64,000 bases of DNA from Aquarana catesbeiana (Eukaryota; Chordata; Amphibia; Anura; Ranidae), in the NCBI RefSeq assembly GCF_042186555.1, contig NC_133330.1, positions 164,437,907 to 164,501,906 on the forward strand, read 5' to 3'. Of this stretch, positions 1 to 11,368 are shown piece after piece (the first letter of the stretch is position 1; every line of letters begins with the position of its first letter). The notes under the pieces were generated by a model. It did no database searches. It had not been told where the DNA came from and saw only the letters and a program-made list of their open reading frames with translations. The translations under genes were made by a program, and so were the position numbers.

Positions 1-640
1 GTGTTCAGCTAAAGCTACAAGTTAGTGTAGTGCGACCTCTGCACAGTGTTCAGCTAAAGCTACAAGTTAGTTTTTTGCGACCTCTGCACAGTGTTCAGCT
101 AAAGCTACCTGTAGAAGATTGGTGGTGTTTTTCTGATCCTATCACTGCCGCAGGCAGCTACATTATTTACACGTTAGTGTAGTGCGACCTCTGCACAGTG
201 TTCAGTTAAAACTACCTGTAGAAGGTTGGTGGTGTTTTTCTGATCCTATCACTACTGCAGGCAGCTACATTATTTACACGTTAGTGTAGTGCGACCTCTG
301 CACAGTGTTCAGCTAAAGTTACAAGTTAGTTTTTTGCGACCTCTGCACCGTGTTCAGCTAAAGCTGCCTGTAGAAGATTGGTGGTGTTTTTCTGATCCTA
401 TCACTACCGCAGGCAGCTACATTATTTACACGTTAGTGTAGTGCGACCTCTGCACAGTGTTCAGCTAAAGATACCTGTAGGAGGTTGGTGGTGTTTTCCT
501 GATCCTATCACTACCGCAGGCAGCTACATTATTTACACGTTAGTGTAGTGCGACCTCTGCACAGTGTTCAGCTAAAGCTACCTGTAGAAGATTGGTGGTG
601 TTCTCATACTATTAATACTACAGGCAGGCAGTTGATTGCA
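1..640 (+). repeat. Minisatellite leader of hAT copy A
   Basis: Tandem units built around CAGTGTTCAGCTAAAGCTAC and TTAGTGTAGTGCGACCTCTG, alternating with a longer unit that adds a GGTGGTGTTTTTCTGATCC block and a CAGGCAGCTACATTATTTAC block. The same units in reverse complement form the leader of the second hAT copy at 26530-28560, and the last 80 bases here match 26505-26570 inverted. This is therefore the 5' non-coding leader of hAT copy A; the element's left end lies outside the window. Confidence 0.8.
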
Positions 641-644
641 GTAT

Positions 645-646
645 CA

Positions 647-696
<50 letters not shown>
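645..696. repeat. AT microsatellite, insertion site of PLE-A
   Basis: A pure AT run. The corresponding place in hAT copy B (26462-26499) is also an AT run between the minisatellite leader and the transposase start. PLE-A begins at the right edge here, so this is half of the split target; its other half is at 6916-6932. Confidence 0.8.
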
Positions 697-698
<2 letters not shown>

Positions 699-1834
699 AT
701 TGAAAACAAACAGTCAGCGCAAAACTCAATGTCTACTCACAGCAGCTGAACACTAAAGGCAAATATATAAACCCTTGTGTAAATTAATCAGTGCAGCGCT
801 AAATTGATAACTAAAAACGATTAATGAATCAAAATTCAATAGATAAAAAGTTCATATGTTCGTATGTTGAAACACACATGTAGATAGAGAGGCACACAGA
901 CGTCAATGGTGGTAAAGGGTGCTTCATGCAAAAGTTTGGGGTGCTCCTTGATCCGTGCTCACACCATATGTTTAGCCAAACTGCTCACCTTGCTTATTAG
1001 ACCCCTGAGCTAACAGGAAGGTCATAAGAGCTTTCACCACCTCTGGTGGTAATGGTAAACTTGTGGATGGAAGCTGGGCACCTCTCGAACTCCGCAGATA
1101 AGCCTTGTAACTCTCCCGTAGCAACATATAATACAAAGAAAAAATCTAGTGCTCTCTGTATGATTTGTAAAAGGTATCATTTAATATAAGATGGGTACTC
1201 ACATAAAAAGCACTTAATCCAAGTGCTAGGATATAAAGCATAAAAGGACTGGTAACAGCAAAGCTGATAAGGTGGCCGTAGTGACATTAAGATGAACTCT
1301 CGCACGCGTATCGTCCATAGGACTTCCTCAGCGATAATGGAGTCTCACAATGCCACTGTAGTTTAAGTAGATAGCCCCTTATCCCACTCACCTGTGTAAT
1401 TAAAGAACGAGCGGTAAGCCTCCAATCAGGACGCACCACTCACTAATAGGAAGAGTATCTAAAAAGGTTACCATAGTAATCCCTAAAGCGCGTCATGCGG
1501 CGCGGAGCATGCATGGTAATCCGACTGGGTAATTGAACAAACGAGCGGTAAGCGTCCTATCGGAGCGCACCACTCGGACATGGGAGGAGTTTGGTAGGCT
1601 GTGGCTCTATAGTGGTCATTATGCCGCGACGGCACGACAACGTGTCGGCGTGACGGTGGATCACATGACCACCCACCTCAAAGGGTACCTCCCACCTAAA
1701 GAAAGTATAAACAAAACTAAGACATGTTTGCCTGTTACCATGGTGATCCGGCATTACGTCCGCAAAGCGGCAGATCGCACGCCAGTCATCATCACAGTAT
1801 CCCGCCTTCCCGGGGCGGAGTACGCATACAGCCT
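697..1834 (-). repeat. PLE-A downstream terminal repeat (pLTR)
   Basis: Matches 5771-6915 almost base for base, in the same orientation. It begins CAATTGAAAACAAACAGTC and ends at GCATACAGCCT. Sequence from 1835 onward has no counterpart in the other copy, where the AT run begins. It contains a degenerate hammerhead-like motif at 1299-1332. Confidence 0.85.
1299..1332 (-). ncRNA. Degenerate hammerhead-ribozyme-like motif, PLE-A downstream pLTR
   Basis: On the minus strand a CTGAGGA box is followed by a perfect 4-bp helix (GTCC/GGAC), then GATA in place of GAAA, then CGCGTG. The order matches a minimal type I hammerhead (CTGATGA, helix II, GAAA, tiny helix III, cleavage site) as known from Penelope-like pLTRs. 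Three core deviations, including G at the cleavage position, make activity unlikely. An identical copy is at 6382-6413. Confidence 0.45.
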
Positions 1835-2290
1835 CAAGTGTGTGTGGTTGTCACAGCAACCTAAGAGAAGGGGGCTGGGCACACACCACGTCAATACTGC
1901 AAACCAAATACCATTCAAATATATATAACTTAAACAGAATATATTAAAAAAGGAGTCACCCAGGGAACCAGCCTGGACTAAGGCTCCCTAAGACTAAGAA
2001 GTTATTGTTAATGCCTACATGATCTGTGGTCACCAATGCTGACCCAAAATCGGGCATCAAAAATGCACATAATACTTCAGAGATATAATCTGATAACAAC
2101 AAAAATAATATTGCTAAAAATAATATAAAATAATCTTAATTAGTCACCACGGCCACCTTTTACAATCTCCCAAGTATACCAGACACCAGTTACATAAAAC
2201 ACTTAACAACTAAAAAAAATAAATAAAAATTAAAAAAATATAAATAAAAAATACATAAAAACTACAGAGAAAAAAAAAAAAAAAAAAAAA
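1835..2290 (-). other. PLE-A 3' linker
   Basis: Non-coding, AT-rich DNA between the ORF2 stop and the downstream pLTR. It contains an A-rich run at 2269-2290 directly after the ORF2 stop (minus-strand poly-T). No gene is visible. It belongs to the element because it lies between ORF2 and the downstream repeat, but it has no second copy in the window to confirm its edges. Confidence 0.5.
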
Positions 2291-4588
2291 CTAACGATCA
2301 GAAATAAAACAATTCAAATCAAACTCGACATTGAGCCCCGTAGGTACTCCTACATGTGTTTCATATATCCAAAAAGGCTCGCGGCGGCTCAATTGTCTTA
2401 TGAAATTGCCGCCCCTCCAATGGGGTGTTACTTTTTCCACTCCCCAGAACTTTAGTTTAACAGGGCTGCGTTTGTGGAAGAGTTTAAAATGTTTGGAAAC
2501 ATTGTGAGAATCCAGGCCCTTCTTAATATTGGTGATATGTTCACCAATACGAATATGAAGGGACCTAGATGTTCTACCTACATATTGTAGGCCACATTCG
2601 CATTCCATGATATAAACGACTCCTGATGTCGAACATGTAATGAAATCCCTAATTTGATAGACCTTTTTTGTAGCTGTGGCTACAAACTCTTTGCGTTTTT
2701 TAATATTGCCCTTGGTTTGTTTACATGGTGGGCATCGCCCACATGCATAGAAGCCTGTCATAATGTTCGAAATCCTGTTTACACAAGAGAGAGGTGGGTC
2801 AATTACCCCCGGGGCCAATTTATCTCTTAAGGACGGTGCCCTCTTATAGACAAACTGGGGGTATTCCGGGAGTACAGGGCCCAAAGTTTTATCCTGTCTG
2901 AGAATGGGCCAATATTTCCGGACTATTTTTTCAAATTTTTTATATTGAACATTGTAGTCCAAGATCATTCTAATATTGCCCACACCCTCACGTTTGGCCC
3001 TCGGGCCATTGGATACTAGTGACTTTCTCTCTAAAATTCGAACGGTCTCAATATGTTTATCAATATCGGTTTTGTTATAACCCTTTTGGACAAAACGGGC
3101 AGATAAAACCTCAGATTGTTCAAGGTAATGATGCTCATGCGTACAGTTCCGCCTAATCCGTACAAATTGCCCCTTGGGAATATTACACAACCATTGAAGA
3201 TGGTGACAACTCCCGAGGGGTATGTACGCATTGCGGTCCGTAGGCTTAAAATGATTTTTTAACTCCAACTGATTATCTTTCAAGAAAATGTCTAAATCCA
3301 AAAAGGTAACATGAACTTTATCTATATTCCAGGAGAGAACAATATTTCTATTGTTCTCATCGAGTTTTCGCATAAAGGCATCCAAGTTCGATCTATTACC
3401 ATCCCACACCATAATGATGTCATCAATATAACGCTGGTAACATTTAAGCTCAGGGGGTGTGTTCTTATAGATAAACTCTTCCTCCCAGTGTGCCATAAAT
3501 AAATTGGCAACACTGGGAGCGAAGCGGGCACCCATCGCGACTCCCCTGGTTTGTAGAAAAAAACGTTTATTGTACCAAAAGTAGTTTTTAGATAAGCAAA
3601 ACTTTAGGCAATCTAAGATATAATTTTTATGTCTTCTGGTCAGATCCGATGTTCTGAAGGCCCATCGGACTGATGCTAACGCATCTTCATGGCTGATAAT
3701 CGTATAGAGGGAACTAACGTCCGCTGTTATTAGCAAACAAGAAGAAGAAAAGGAAAGGGCTTCTAGAATTTGGATGATGTGTTTGGTATCCTTAATAAAG
3801 GAACGGGTTCCCGTAACCAAAGGTTGCAAAAAAGAGTCAATGTATTGACCCAGTCTAGAAGAGACTGAGTCTATACCATTGACTATGGGGCGGCCAGGTG
3901 GATTGGTACTATTTTTATGTAATTTAGGTAAACAATAAATGATAGGGGTACAGCAAAAAAGTGGATCTAAGTAAGAAGCTTCTTTTTTGTTAAGGACTCC
4001 AATGTGTTTGCCTCTTTCTACCAGAAAGTGTAATTCCTCTTTATACTCAAACATCGGGTCTTTGCTGAGTAGAACATAGGTACTATAGTCATTAAGCATG
4101 TTCTCCATTTCGTTGTTGTAATAGGTTTTACTAAGAACGACCAGACCACCCCCCTTGTCCGCTGGGCGTATTACGAGATCCCTCCGTTCTAAGAAGGACT
4201 CGATGCCCTTTTTGACATATGATGGATCTTGTGCCTTCCGGATCTTAAGTGTGTCGAGATCTCTAGTCACCATGTTTTTGAAAACTTCCACAAACTTAGT
4301 GTCACGATTAGGGGGATTAAAGACCGATTTATTACGAAGAAACGAATGGGTACCTGATGGTTTAGAATCATTTGGTAAAGTACGTGTTACAGGGTTAGAA
4401 AGATGGTACTTCTTGATATTCAAACTTCTAATGAATTTTTGTAAACCTATGTAGGTCTGGAATTTATTTAAGTTACGAATGGGGGCATATTTGAGGCCCT
4501 TATCTAGAACCTTAATCTCATCCTCACTTAGGGGGGAGCCACTCAGGTTGTAGATACCCGCCCCTACTGTGGTCTGACTCTTTTGAGT
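2291..4588 (-). CDS. PLE-A ORF2: Penelope-type reverse transcriptase with GIY-YIG endonuclease
   Basis: The product copies element RNA into DNA and nicks the target. Counting from a TTG codon at 4423 (710 residues), the catalytic RYIDDI motif lies near residues 331-336 and an upstream SSLYT block near 240. A Cys-rich CGRCPPC linker is near 565. The GIY-YIG domain (VVYIMEC, then QYVGRTSRS and an IGEHI block) lies about residues 600-690. The frame is open further 5' to 4588, and those 55 codons encode a conserved block (NLSGSPLSEDEIKVLDKGLK) that aligns with the N-terminus of the PLE-B protein at 49371. There is no ATG anywhere in that stretch: the frame opens just after a stop at 4591-4589 and overlaps the last 25 bases of ORF1 in the -1 frame. 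Translation must use a non-AUG start, termination-reinitiation or frameshifting, or the start codon has been lost. No internal stop is seen, which suggests a young copy. Confidence 0.92.
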   Translation of the reverse strand, partial: TQKSQTTVGAGIYNLSGSPLSEDEIKVLDKGLKYAPIRNLNKFQTYIGLQKFIRSLNIKKYHLSNPVTRTLPNDSKPSGTHSFLRNKSVFNPPNRDTKFVEVFKNMVTRDLDTLKIRKAQDPSYVKKGIESFLERRDLVIRPADKGGGLVVLSKTYYNNEMENMLNDYSTYVLLSKDPMFEYKEELHFLVERGKHIGVLNKKEASYLDPLFCCTPIIYCLPKLHKNSTNPPGRPIVNGIDSVSSRLGQYIDSFLQPLVTGTRSFIKDTKHIIQILEALSFSSSCLLITADVSSLYTIISHEDALASVRWAFRTSDLTRRHKNYILDCLKFCLSKNYFWYNKRFFLQTRGVAMGARFAPSVANLFMAHWEEEFIYKNTPPELKCYQRYIDDIIMVWDGNRSNLDAFMRKLDENNRNIVLSWNIDKVHVTFLDLDIFLKDNQLELKNHFKPTDRNAYIPLGSCHHLQWLCNIPKGQFVRIRRNCTHEHHYLEQSEVLSARFVQKGYNKTDIDKHIETVRILERKSLVSNGPRAKREGVGNIRMILDYNVQYKKFEKIVRKYWPILRQDKTLGPVLPEYPQFVYKRAPSLRDKLAPGVIDPPLSCVNRISNIMTGFYACGRCPPCKQTKGNIKKRKEFVATATKKVYQIRDFITCSTSGVVYIMECECGLQYVGRTSRSLHIRIGEHITNIKKGLDSHNVSKHFKLFHKRSPVKLKFWGVEKVTPHWRGGNFIRQLSRREPFWIYETHVGVPTGLNVEFDLNCFISDR

Positions 4589-5727
4589 TCACCTGCCTCC
4601 TCTCCTTCCTCTAAGAGTTTTCTTTTCCTTGGACCGTTGTCTAGATTGGGAGGTGGCGGGGGAACGTTCCACCCTCCCCCTGGTTTGGGTGGGATGTACG
4701 GAGCTCCCCTCCCCATCCCCCTCTGGGTCCTGTGAAAATCCCCTCCTCTTCTAGGGCCAGAACTCTGTAATGGTGCAAACCTATTTTGGGTATGCACCGG
4801 ATGTCCATAAGACTGAGATTCTCTCCCTATATTATGAGGGGTATTTGAATAGTTAGTGTAATACTGGTTGTAAGGCCGATCAACATTAGGTACCCAATTA
4901 CGGTCGGTACCTTGTTGATAAGAATCTTGATGATAGTAAACATCATCATTTGTAGGAGGTGGATTCCAAGGGTACTGTCTGAACGGAGACTCATATACAT
5001 CCCGCCTTGTGCCCCTACCCTTTTTGTTCTTACCTCTCTTGTTATGTACAGTTTTAAATAAATTACCTCGAGAGGGGGTTGGGGTACTAGTATAATCACA
5101 CTGATCGTAGTGAACAATCCCCTCTTCATCAAGAGGAGTTTGAGGGGGTTCAAGGGATATAGGGCGCAACACTGGCTGATTAGTAGAGGCGTCAGCAGGT
5201 TTGATCTGCCATTTGTAGATACTCCCTCTCCCAAAATCATCTGCATCTCTTATATATTTCTTCTTCTTTTTATTTTGAGTTTCATAGTCCCATTTTATGA
5301 GCTTATTTTTTAACTCCGCTGAAAGTCTAAGGAATTCTTCGGACTCTTTATGGGACTCAATGGAACTCTTAAGTTCTGCAATTTGAGTCTCAAGAAGAAT
5401 CATTTTCCGCCGTTTCCGGGATAACAGAAACTCAATTAATTCTAGGCCTTTGTTGGTGAAAAAATCCCCCCATTCCTTCATAGAATAATCATCCATAAGG
5501 CCATCATTGGGAGGTACCTCCCATCTAAGTCTTCTAGGGATCAACTTTGCAGTGAGGTATTGTTCAAACGTTACTATATCCCACCAAGTTTTTACTTTTT
5601 TCTCAAACAGATACCCTAGTTTCCTAAACCCGAGAGATAAGGTATTAACCTCCTCCGGATTATGCTTATTAGAAAAAATCTCTCCCAGTTTGATTTCTCT
5701 TTTTTCTATATATTGAAAGATCTCCAT
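4564..5727 (-). CDS. PLE-A ORF1, unidentified coiled-coil and low-complexity protein (387 aa)
   Basis: A true ATG at 5727-5725 opens a 387-codon frame upstream of the reverse transcriptase. I do not recognise a named family. Residues 1-95 look folded, with a WWDIVTFEQYL block and a RLRWEVPPNDGL block. Residues about 95-165 are Leu/Glu/Lys-rich, with heptad-like spacing suggesting a coiled coil. From about 170 the protein is disordered: a KKKKK patch, a Tyr/Asn/Gln-rich middle, Arg-Gly and Pro-rich stretches, and a basic tail (GPRKRK). By analogy with L1 ORF1p or Gag it could be an RNA-binding chaperone; that is inference only. The stop overlaps the ORF2 frame by 25 bases. A residual basic tail before PLE-B ORF2 (49298-49369) suggests other PLEs here once had a related ORF1. 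Confidence 0.75.
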   Translation of the reverse strand: MEIFQYIEKREIKLGEIFSNKHNPEEVNTLSLGFRKLGYLFEKKVKTWWDIVTFEQYLTAKLIPRRLRWEVPPNDGLMDDYSMKEWGDFFTNKGLELIEFLLSRKRRKMILLETQIAELKSSIESHKESEEFLRLSAELKNKLIKWDYETQNKKKKKYIRDADDFGRGSIYKWQIKPADASTNQPVLRPISLEPPQTPLDEEGIVHYDQCDYTSTPTPSRGNLFKTVHNKRGKNKKGRGTRRDVYESPFRQYPWNPPPTNDDVYYHQDSYQQGTDRNWVPNVDRPYNQYYTNYSNTPHNIGRESQSYGHPVHTQNRFAPLQSSGPRRGGDFHRTQRGMGRGAPYIPPKPGGGWNVPPPPPNLDNGPRKRKLLEEGEEAGELKRVRPQ

Positions 5728-5770
5728 TAGTAATGCTGCTAGGCTGGAATATATTATGTAAACAGGTAAC

Positions 5771-6915
5771 CAATTGAAAACAAACAGTCAGCGCAAAACT
5801 CAATGTCTACTCACAGCAGCTGAACACTAAAGGCAAATATATAAACCCTTCAGAACTATGTAAATTAATCAGTGCAGCGCTAAATTGATAACTAAAAACG
5901 ATTAATGAATCAAAATTCAATAGATAAAAAGTTCATATGTTCGTATGTTGAAACACACATGTAGATAGAGAGGCACACAGACGTCAATGGTGGTAAAGGG
6001 TGCTTCATGCAAAAGTTTGGGGTGCTCCTTGATCCGTGCTCACACCATATGTTTAGCCAAACTGCTCACCTTGCTTATTAGACCCCTGAGCTAACAGGAA
6101 GGTCATAAGAGCTTTCACCACCTCTGGTGGTAATGGTAAACTTGTGGATGGAAGCTGGGCACCTCTCGAACTCCGCAGATAAGCCTTGTAACTCTCCCGT
6201 AGCAACATATAATACAAAGAAAAAATCTAGTGCTCTCTGTATGATTTGTAAAAGGTATCATTTAATATAAGATGGGTACTCACATAAAAAGCACTTAATC
6301 CAAGTGCTAGGATATAAAGCATAAAAGGACTGGTAACAGCAAAGCTGATAAGGTGGCCGTAGTGACATTAAGATGAACTCTCGCACGCGTATCGTCCATA
6401 GGACTTCCTCAGCGATAATGGAGTCTCACAATGCCACTGTAGTTTAAGTAGATAGCCCCTTATCCCACTCACCTGTGTAATTAAAGAACGAGCGGTAAGC
6501 CTCCAATCAGGACGCACCACTCACTAATAGGAAGAGTATCTAAAAAGGTTACCATAGTAATCCCTAAAGCGCGTCATGCGGCGCGGAGCATGCATGGTAA
6601 TCCGACTGGGTAATTGAACAAACGAGCAGTAAGCGTCCTATCGGAGCGCACCACTCAGACATGGGAGGAGTTTGGTAGGCTGTGGCTCTATAGTGGTCAT
6701 TATGCCGCGACGGCACGACAACGTGTCGGCGTGACGGCGGATCACATGACCACCCACCTCAAAGGGTACCTCCCACCTAAAGAAAGTATAAACAAAACTA
6801 AGACATGTTTGCCTGTTACCATGGTGATCCGGCATTACGTCCGCAAAGCGGCAGATCGCACGCCAGTCATCATCACAGTATCCCGCCTTCCCGGGGCGGA
6901 GTACGCATACAGCCT
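5771..6915 (-). repeat. PLE-A upstream terminal repeat (pLTR)
   Basis: Direct repeat of 697-1834 (CAATTGAAAACAAACAGTC at 5771). It lies upstream of ORF1 on the minus strand and would hold the promoter. It ends in the AT run in which a Tc1 element then landed (6933). The degenerate hammerhead-like motif recurs at 6382-6413. Confidence 0.85.
6382..6413 (-). ncRNA. Degenerate hammerhead-ribozyme-like motif, PLE-A upstream pLTR
   Basis: Same sequence as the motif at 1299-1332: CTGAGGA, a GTCC/GGAC helix II, GATA, CGCGTG. It lies on the element's coding strand. The core substitutions are identical in both repeats, as expected if both were copied from one RNA. Confidence 0.45.
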
Positions 6916-6932
6916 ATATATATATATATATA

Positions 6933-8541
6933 TAGTGGGGAAAAAAAGTATTTAGTCAGCCACCAATTGTGCAAGTTCTCCCACTTAAAAAGATGAGAGA
7001 GGCCTGTAATTGTCATCATAGGTATACCTCAAATATGAGAGACAAAATGTGAAAACAAATCCAGACAATCACATTGTCTGATTTTTGAAAGAATTTATTT
7101 GCAAATTATGGTGGAAAGTAAGTATTTGGTCACCTACAAACAAGCAAGATTTCTGTCTCTCACAGACCTGTATCTTTTTCTTTAAGAGGCTCCTCTGTCC
7201 TCCACTCATTACCTGTATCAATGCCACCTGTTTAAACTTGTTATCAGTATAAAAGATACCTGTCCACAACCTCAAACAGTCACACTCCAAAGTCCACTAT
7301 GGTGAAGACCAAAGAGTTGTAGAAGGACACCAGAAACAAAATTGTAGACCTGCACCAGGCTGGGAAGACTGAATCTGCAATAGGCAAGCAGCCTGGTGTG
7401 AAGAAATCAACTGTGGGAGCAATAATTAGAAAATGGAAGACATACAAGACCACTTATAATCTCCCTCGATCTGGGGCTCCACGCAAGATCTCACCCCGTG
7501 GGGTCAAAATGATCACAAGAACGGTGAGCAAAAATCCCAGAACCACACAGGGGGACCTAGTGAATGACCTGCAGAGAGCTGGGACTATAGTAACAAAGGC
7601 TACCATCAGTAACACACTACCACACCGCCAGGGACTCAGATCCTACAGTGCTAGACGTGTCCCCCTGCTTAAGCCAGTACATGTCCGTGCCCGTCTGAGG
7701 TTTGCTAGAGAGCATTTGGATGATCCAGAAGAGGATTGGGAGAATGTCATATGGTCAGAAGAAACCAAAGTAGAACTGTTTGGTAGAAACACAACTCGTC
7801 GTGTTTGGAGGAGAGAGAATGCTGAGTTGCAACTAAAGAACACCACACCTACTGTGAAGCATGGGGGTGGCAACATCATGCTTTGGGGCTGTTTCTCTGC
7901 AAAGGAAACAGGACGACTGATCCGTTTACATGAAAGAATGAATGGGGCCATGTATCATGAGATTTTGAGTGCAAACCTCCTCCCATCAGCAAGGGCATTG
8001 AAGATGAAACGTGGCTGGATCTTTCAGCATGACAATGATCCCAAACACAGAGCCCGGGCAACGAAGGAGTGGCTTAGTAACAAGCATTTCAAGGTCCCGG
8101 AGTGGCTTAGCCAGTCTCCAGATCTCAACCCCATAGAAAACCTTTGGAGGGAGTTGAAAGTCCATGTTGCCCAGCGACAGCCCCAGAACATCACTGCTCT
8201 AGAGGAGATCTGCATGGAGGAATGGGCCAACATACCAGCAACAGTGTGTGACAACCTTGTGAAGACTTACAGAAAACGTTTGACCTCTGTCATTGCCAAC
8301 AAAGGATATATAACAAAGTATTGAGATTAACTTTTTATATTGACAACATACTTATTTTCCACCATAATTTGCAAATAAATTCTTTCAAAAATCAGACAAT
8401 GTGACTGTCTGGATTTGTTTCCACATTTTGTCTCTCATAGTTGAGGTATACCTATGATGACAATTACAGGTCTCCCTCATCTTTTTAAGTGGGAGAACTT
8501 GCACAATTGGTGGCTGACTAAATACTTTTTTTGCCCCACTG
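6933..8541 (+). mobile_element. Tc1-1, Tc1/mariner element with about 200-bp terminal inverted repeats
   Basis: The left end TAGTGGGGAAAAAAAGTATT and the right end AATACTTTTTTTGCCCCACTG are inverted matches. The inverted repeat continues inward to about 7135 and back to about 8340. Flanking TA dinucleotides are the expected target duplication, here hidden inside an AT run. The element holds one transposase frame (7299-8324). Its right end was later copied in a tandem duplication (9770-10059). Confidence 0.93.
7299..8324 (+). pseudogene. Tc1-1 transposase (DDE), one nonsense codon
   Basis: Cut-and-paste transposase that binds the inverted repeats and moves the element to TA sites. The frame starts at ATG 7299 and runs 341 codons to TGA at 8322-8324. 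A single TAG at 7320-7322 (codon 8) interrupts it; the remaining frame is open. The N-terminal helix-turn-helix region spans roughly residues 10-110. Catalytic motifs follow: WSEETK (acid at 7758), FQHDNDPKH (8022-8048) and DLNPIENLW (E at 8136). In most relatives, and in the other Tc1 copies here, the first motif is WSDETK, so the first catalytic Asp is Glu in this copy. With the early stop, this suggests an inactive but recent copy. Confidence 0.9.
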
Positions 8542-9769
8542 TATATATATATATATATCCCAGCTTAGTGAAGCTACATCTCACTACAGGCCATTAGTAT
8601 GTCTGGAAGGCCAACAAGGAGAGGCAGACAGTCACAAGCCAATTAAAGAGGGCAAGCAGGCTCTGTGTCTAGAGGCAACAGTGCTGGTCGTGGACATGGT
8701 GCATCCTCATCAGCACGTGGCCGTGGGACACGCTTGGCCTTTTTTTCGGCAGCTGGCCGTGTTGAGCCGCAACATGTGGAAGACTTGGTCGAGTGGATGA
8801 CCAAGCCGTCCTCATCCTCCTCATCCTCTCTCACCCATGCTCAGGGTACTTTGTCTGGCAAAGCAGCTGCCAATCCAGACTCTTCCCTCAGCTCAATGGA
8901 ATCAGTCACTCCTTCCCTGGCCCCACCATGTCCTCCTGAGGAGTCCCTCGAACTGTTTGACCACAGTGTTGGGTACATGCTCCAGGAGGATGCCCAGTGT
9001 TTTGAAGGCTCCGATGATGGTACTCAGCTAGAGGAAGACAGTAACATAAGCTCAGACAGAGGGTGTGCCCAAGAAGGACAGCAATCTGGCAGTCATGTTG
9101 CCCCTGCTGCAGCATACTGCCAGGTTTGCTCCAGTGATGAGGAGGGAGGGGATGATAAGGTCACTGACTCCACGTGGGTGCCTGATAGAAGAGAGGAGGA
9201 GGAGGCACATCACCAACGAGGCAGGATGCCCTCCAGGGGCCAGCTTAAGGGCAGCACACTAACTGCATCACACCGCAAAGCTCCACATGTGCAGGGCGCT
9301 GCTGTTTCTGTGCGTTATTCCAAAAGTTCTTTGGTGTGGGCCTTTTTTGAGATGAGTGCATCAGATCGCACCGCTGCTATTTGCAACATATGTCTCAAGC
9401 GTATCTCGCGTGGCCAAAACATCTCCCGCTTGGGCACCACATGCTTGACCAGACATATGTTCACCTGCCATGCAGTTCGTTGGCAAGTGTACCTAAAAGA
9501 CCCACACCAAAGAACAAAGAGGACCTCTCCTTGCTCCTCATCAGCTGAGATCTCCAACCCCGCTATACCTTCAGTCCTCTCTGAGACCTGCACTGAGAGG
9601 AATGAAGGTGTAGAATTAGGTGTGTCACAGCCAAGTACTTGTGGGCAATCTGCTATCGGTACACCAACGTCAGATTGTACCAGGCAAATTTCCCTGCCCC
9701 AGCTGCTGCACCACCGAAAGAAGTTCGCTCCCAGCCATCCACATGCCCAGCGGTTGAATGCTAGCTTGG
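8252..9769 (+). repeat. Tandem segmental duplication, unit 1
   Basis: Runs from inside the Tc1-1 transposase 3' end through the AT run into the hAT gene. The next unit starts at 9770 with the same Tc1 3' sequence. At the seam the hAT sequence (GCTTGGCAA) joins the Tc1 sequence (CAACCTTGTG) through a shared CAA, a 3-base microhomology. Only scattered substitutions separate the units, so the event is recent. Confidence 0.88.

Positions 9770-9779
<10 letters not shown>
8599..9779 (+). pseudogene. hAT transposase 5' half, truncated copy A1
   Basis: Begins ATGTCTGGAAGGCCAACAAG at 8599. A TAA at about 8644 replaces the AAT-AAA seen in copy A2; the frame then continues open to 9779. It encodes a Ser/Glu-rich low-complexity N-terminus and a BED-type zinc finger (VWAFFEMSA, CNICLKRISRG, then a TRHMFTCH block, about 9338-9470). 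The gene is cut at 9770 by the tandem duplication seam and reads a few codons into Tc1 DNA. It lacks the whole RNase H-like catalytic core. Confidence 0.88.

Positions 9780-11368
<1,589 letters not shown>

Larger units (their letters stand above)
697..6915 (-). mobile_element. PLE-A, full-length two-ORF Penelope-like element
   Basis: Read on the minus strand the order is: upstream terminal repeat (6915-5771), ORF1 (5727-4564), ORF2 with reverse transcriptase and GIY-YIG endonuclease (about 4588-2291), a 456-base linker, downstream terminal repeat (1834-697). The two terminal repeats are direct and nearly identical, differing by a 7-base indel near 770/5850 and a few substitutions. Both ORFs are open. 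It sits inside an AT microsatellite of a hAT element, so its target duplication is hidden in AT repeats. Direct terminal repeats (pLTRs) are established for Penelope-like elements. Confidence 0.88.

Noticed and set aside
1533..1928. 131-codon frame in the PLE-A pLTR (and its copy at 6614-6955)
   Set aside because: Plus-strand, opposite to the element's genes; diverges at the repeat edge and shows no known domain. A chance frame in GC-rich terminal repeat DNA.
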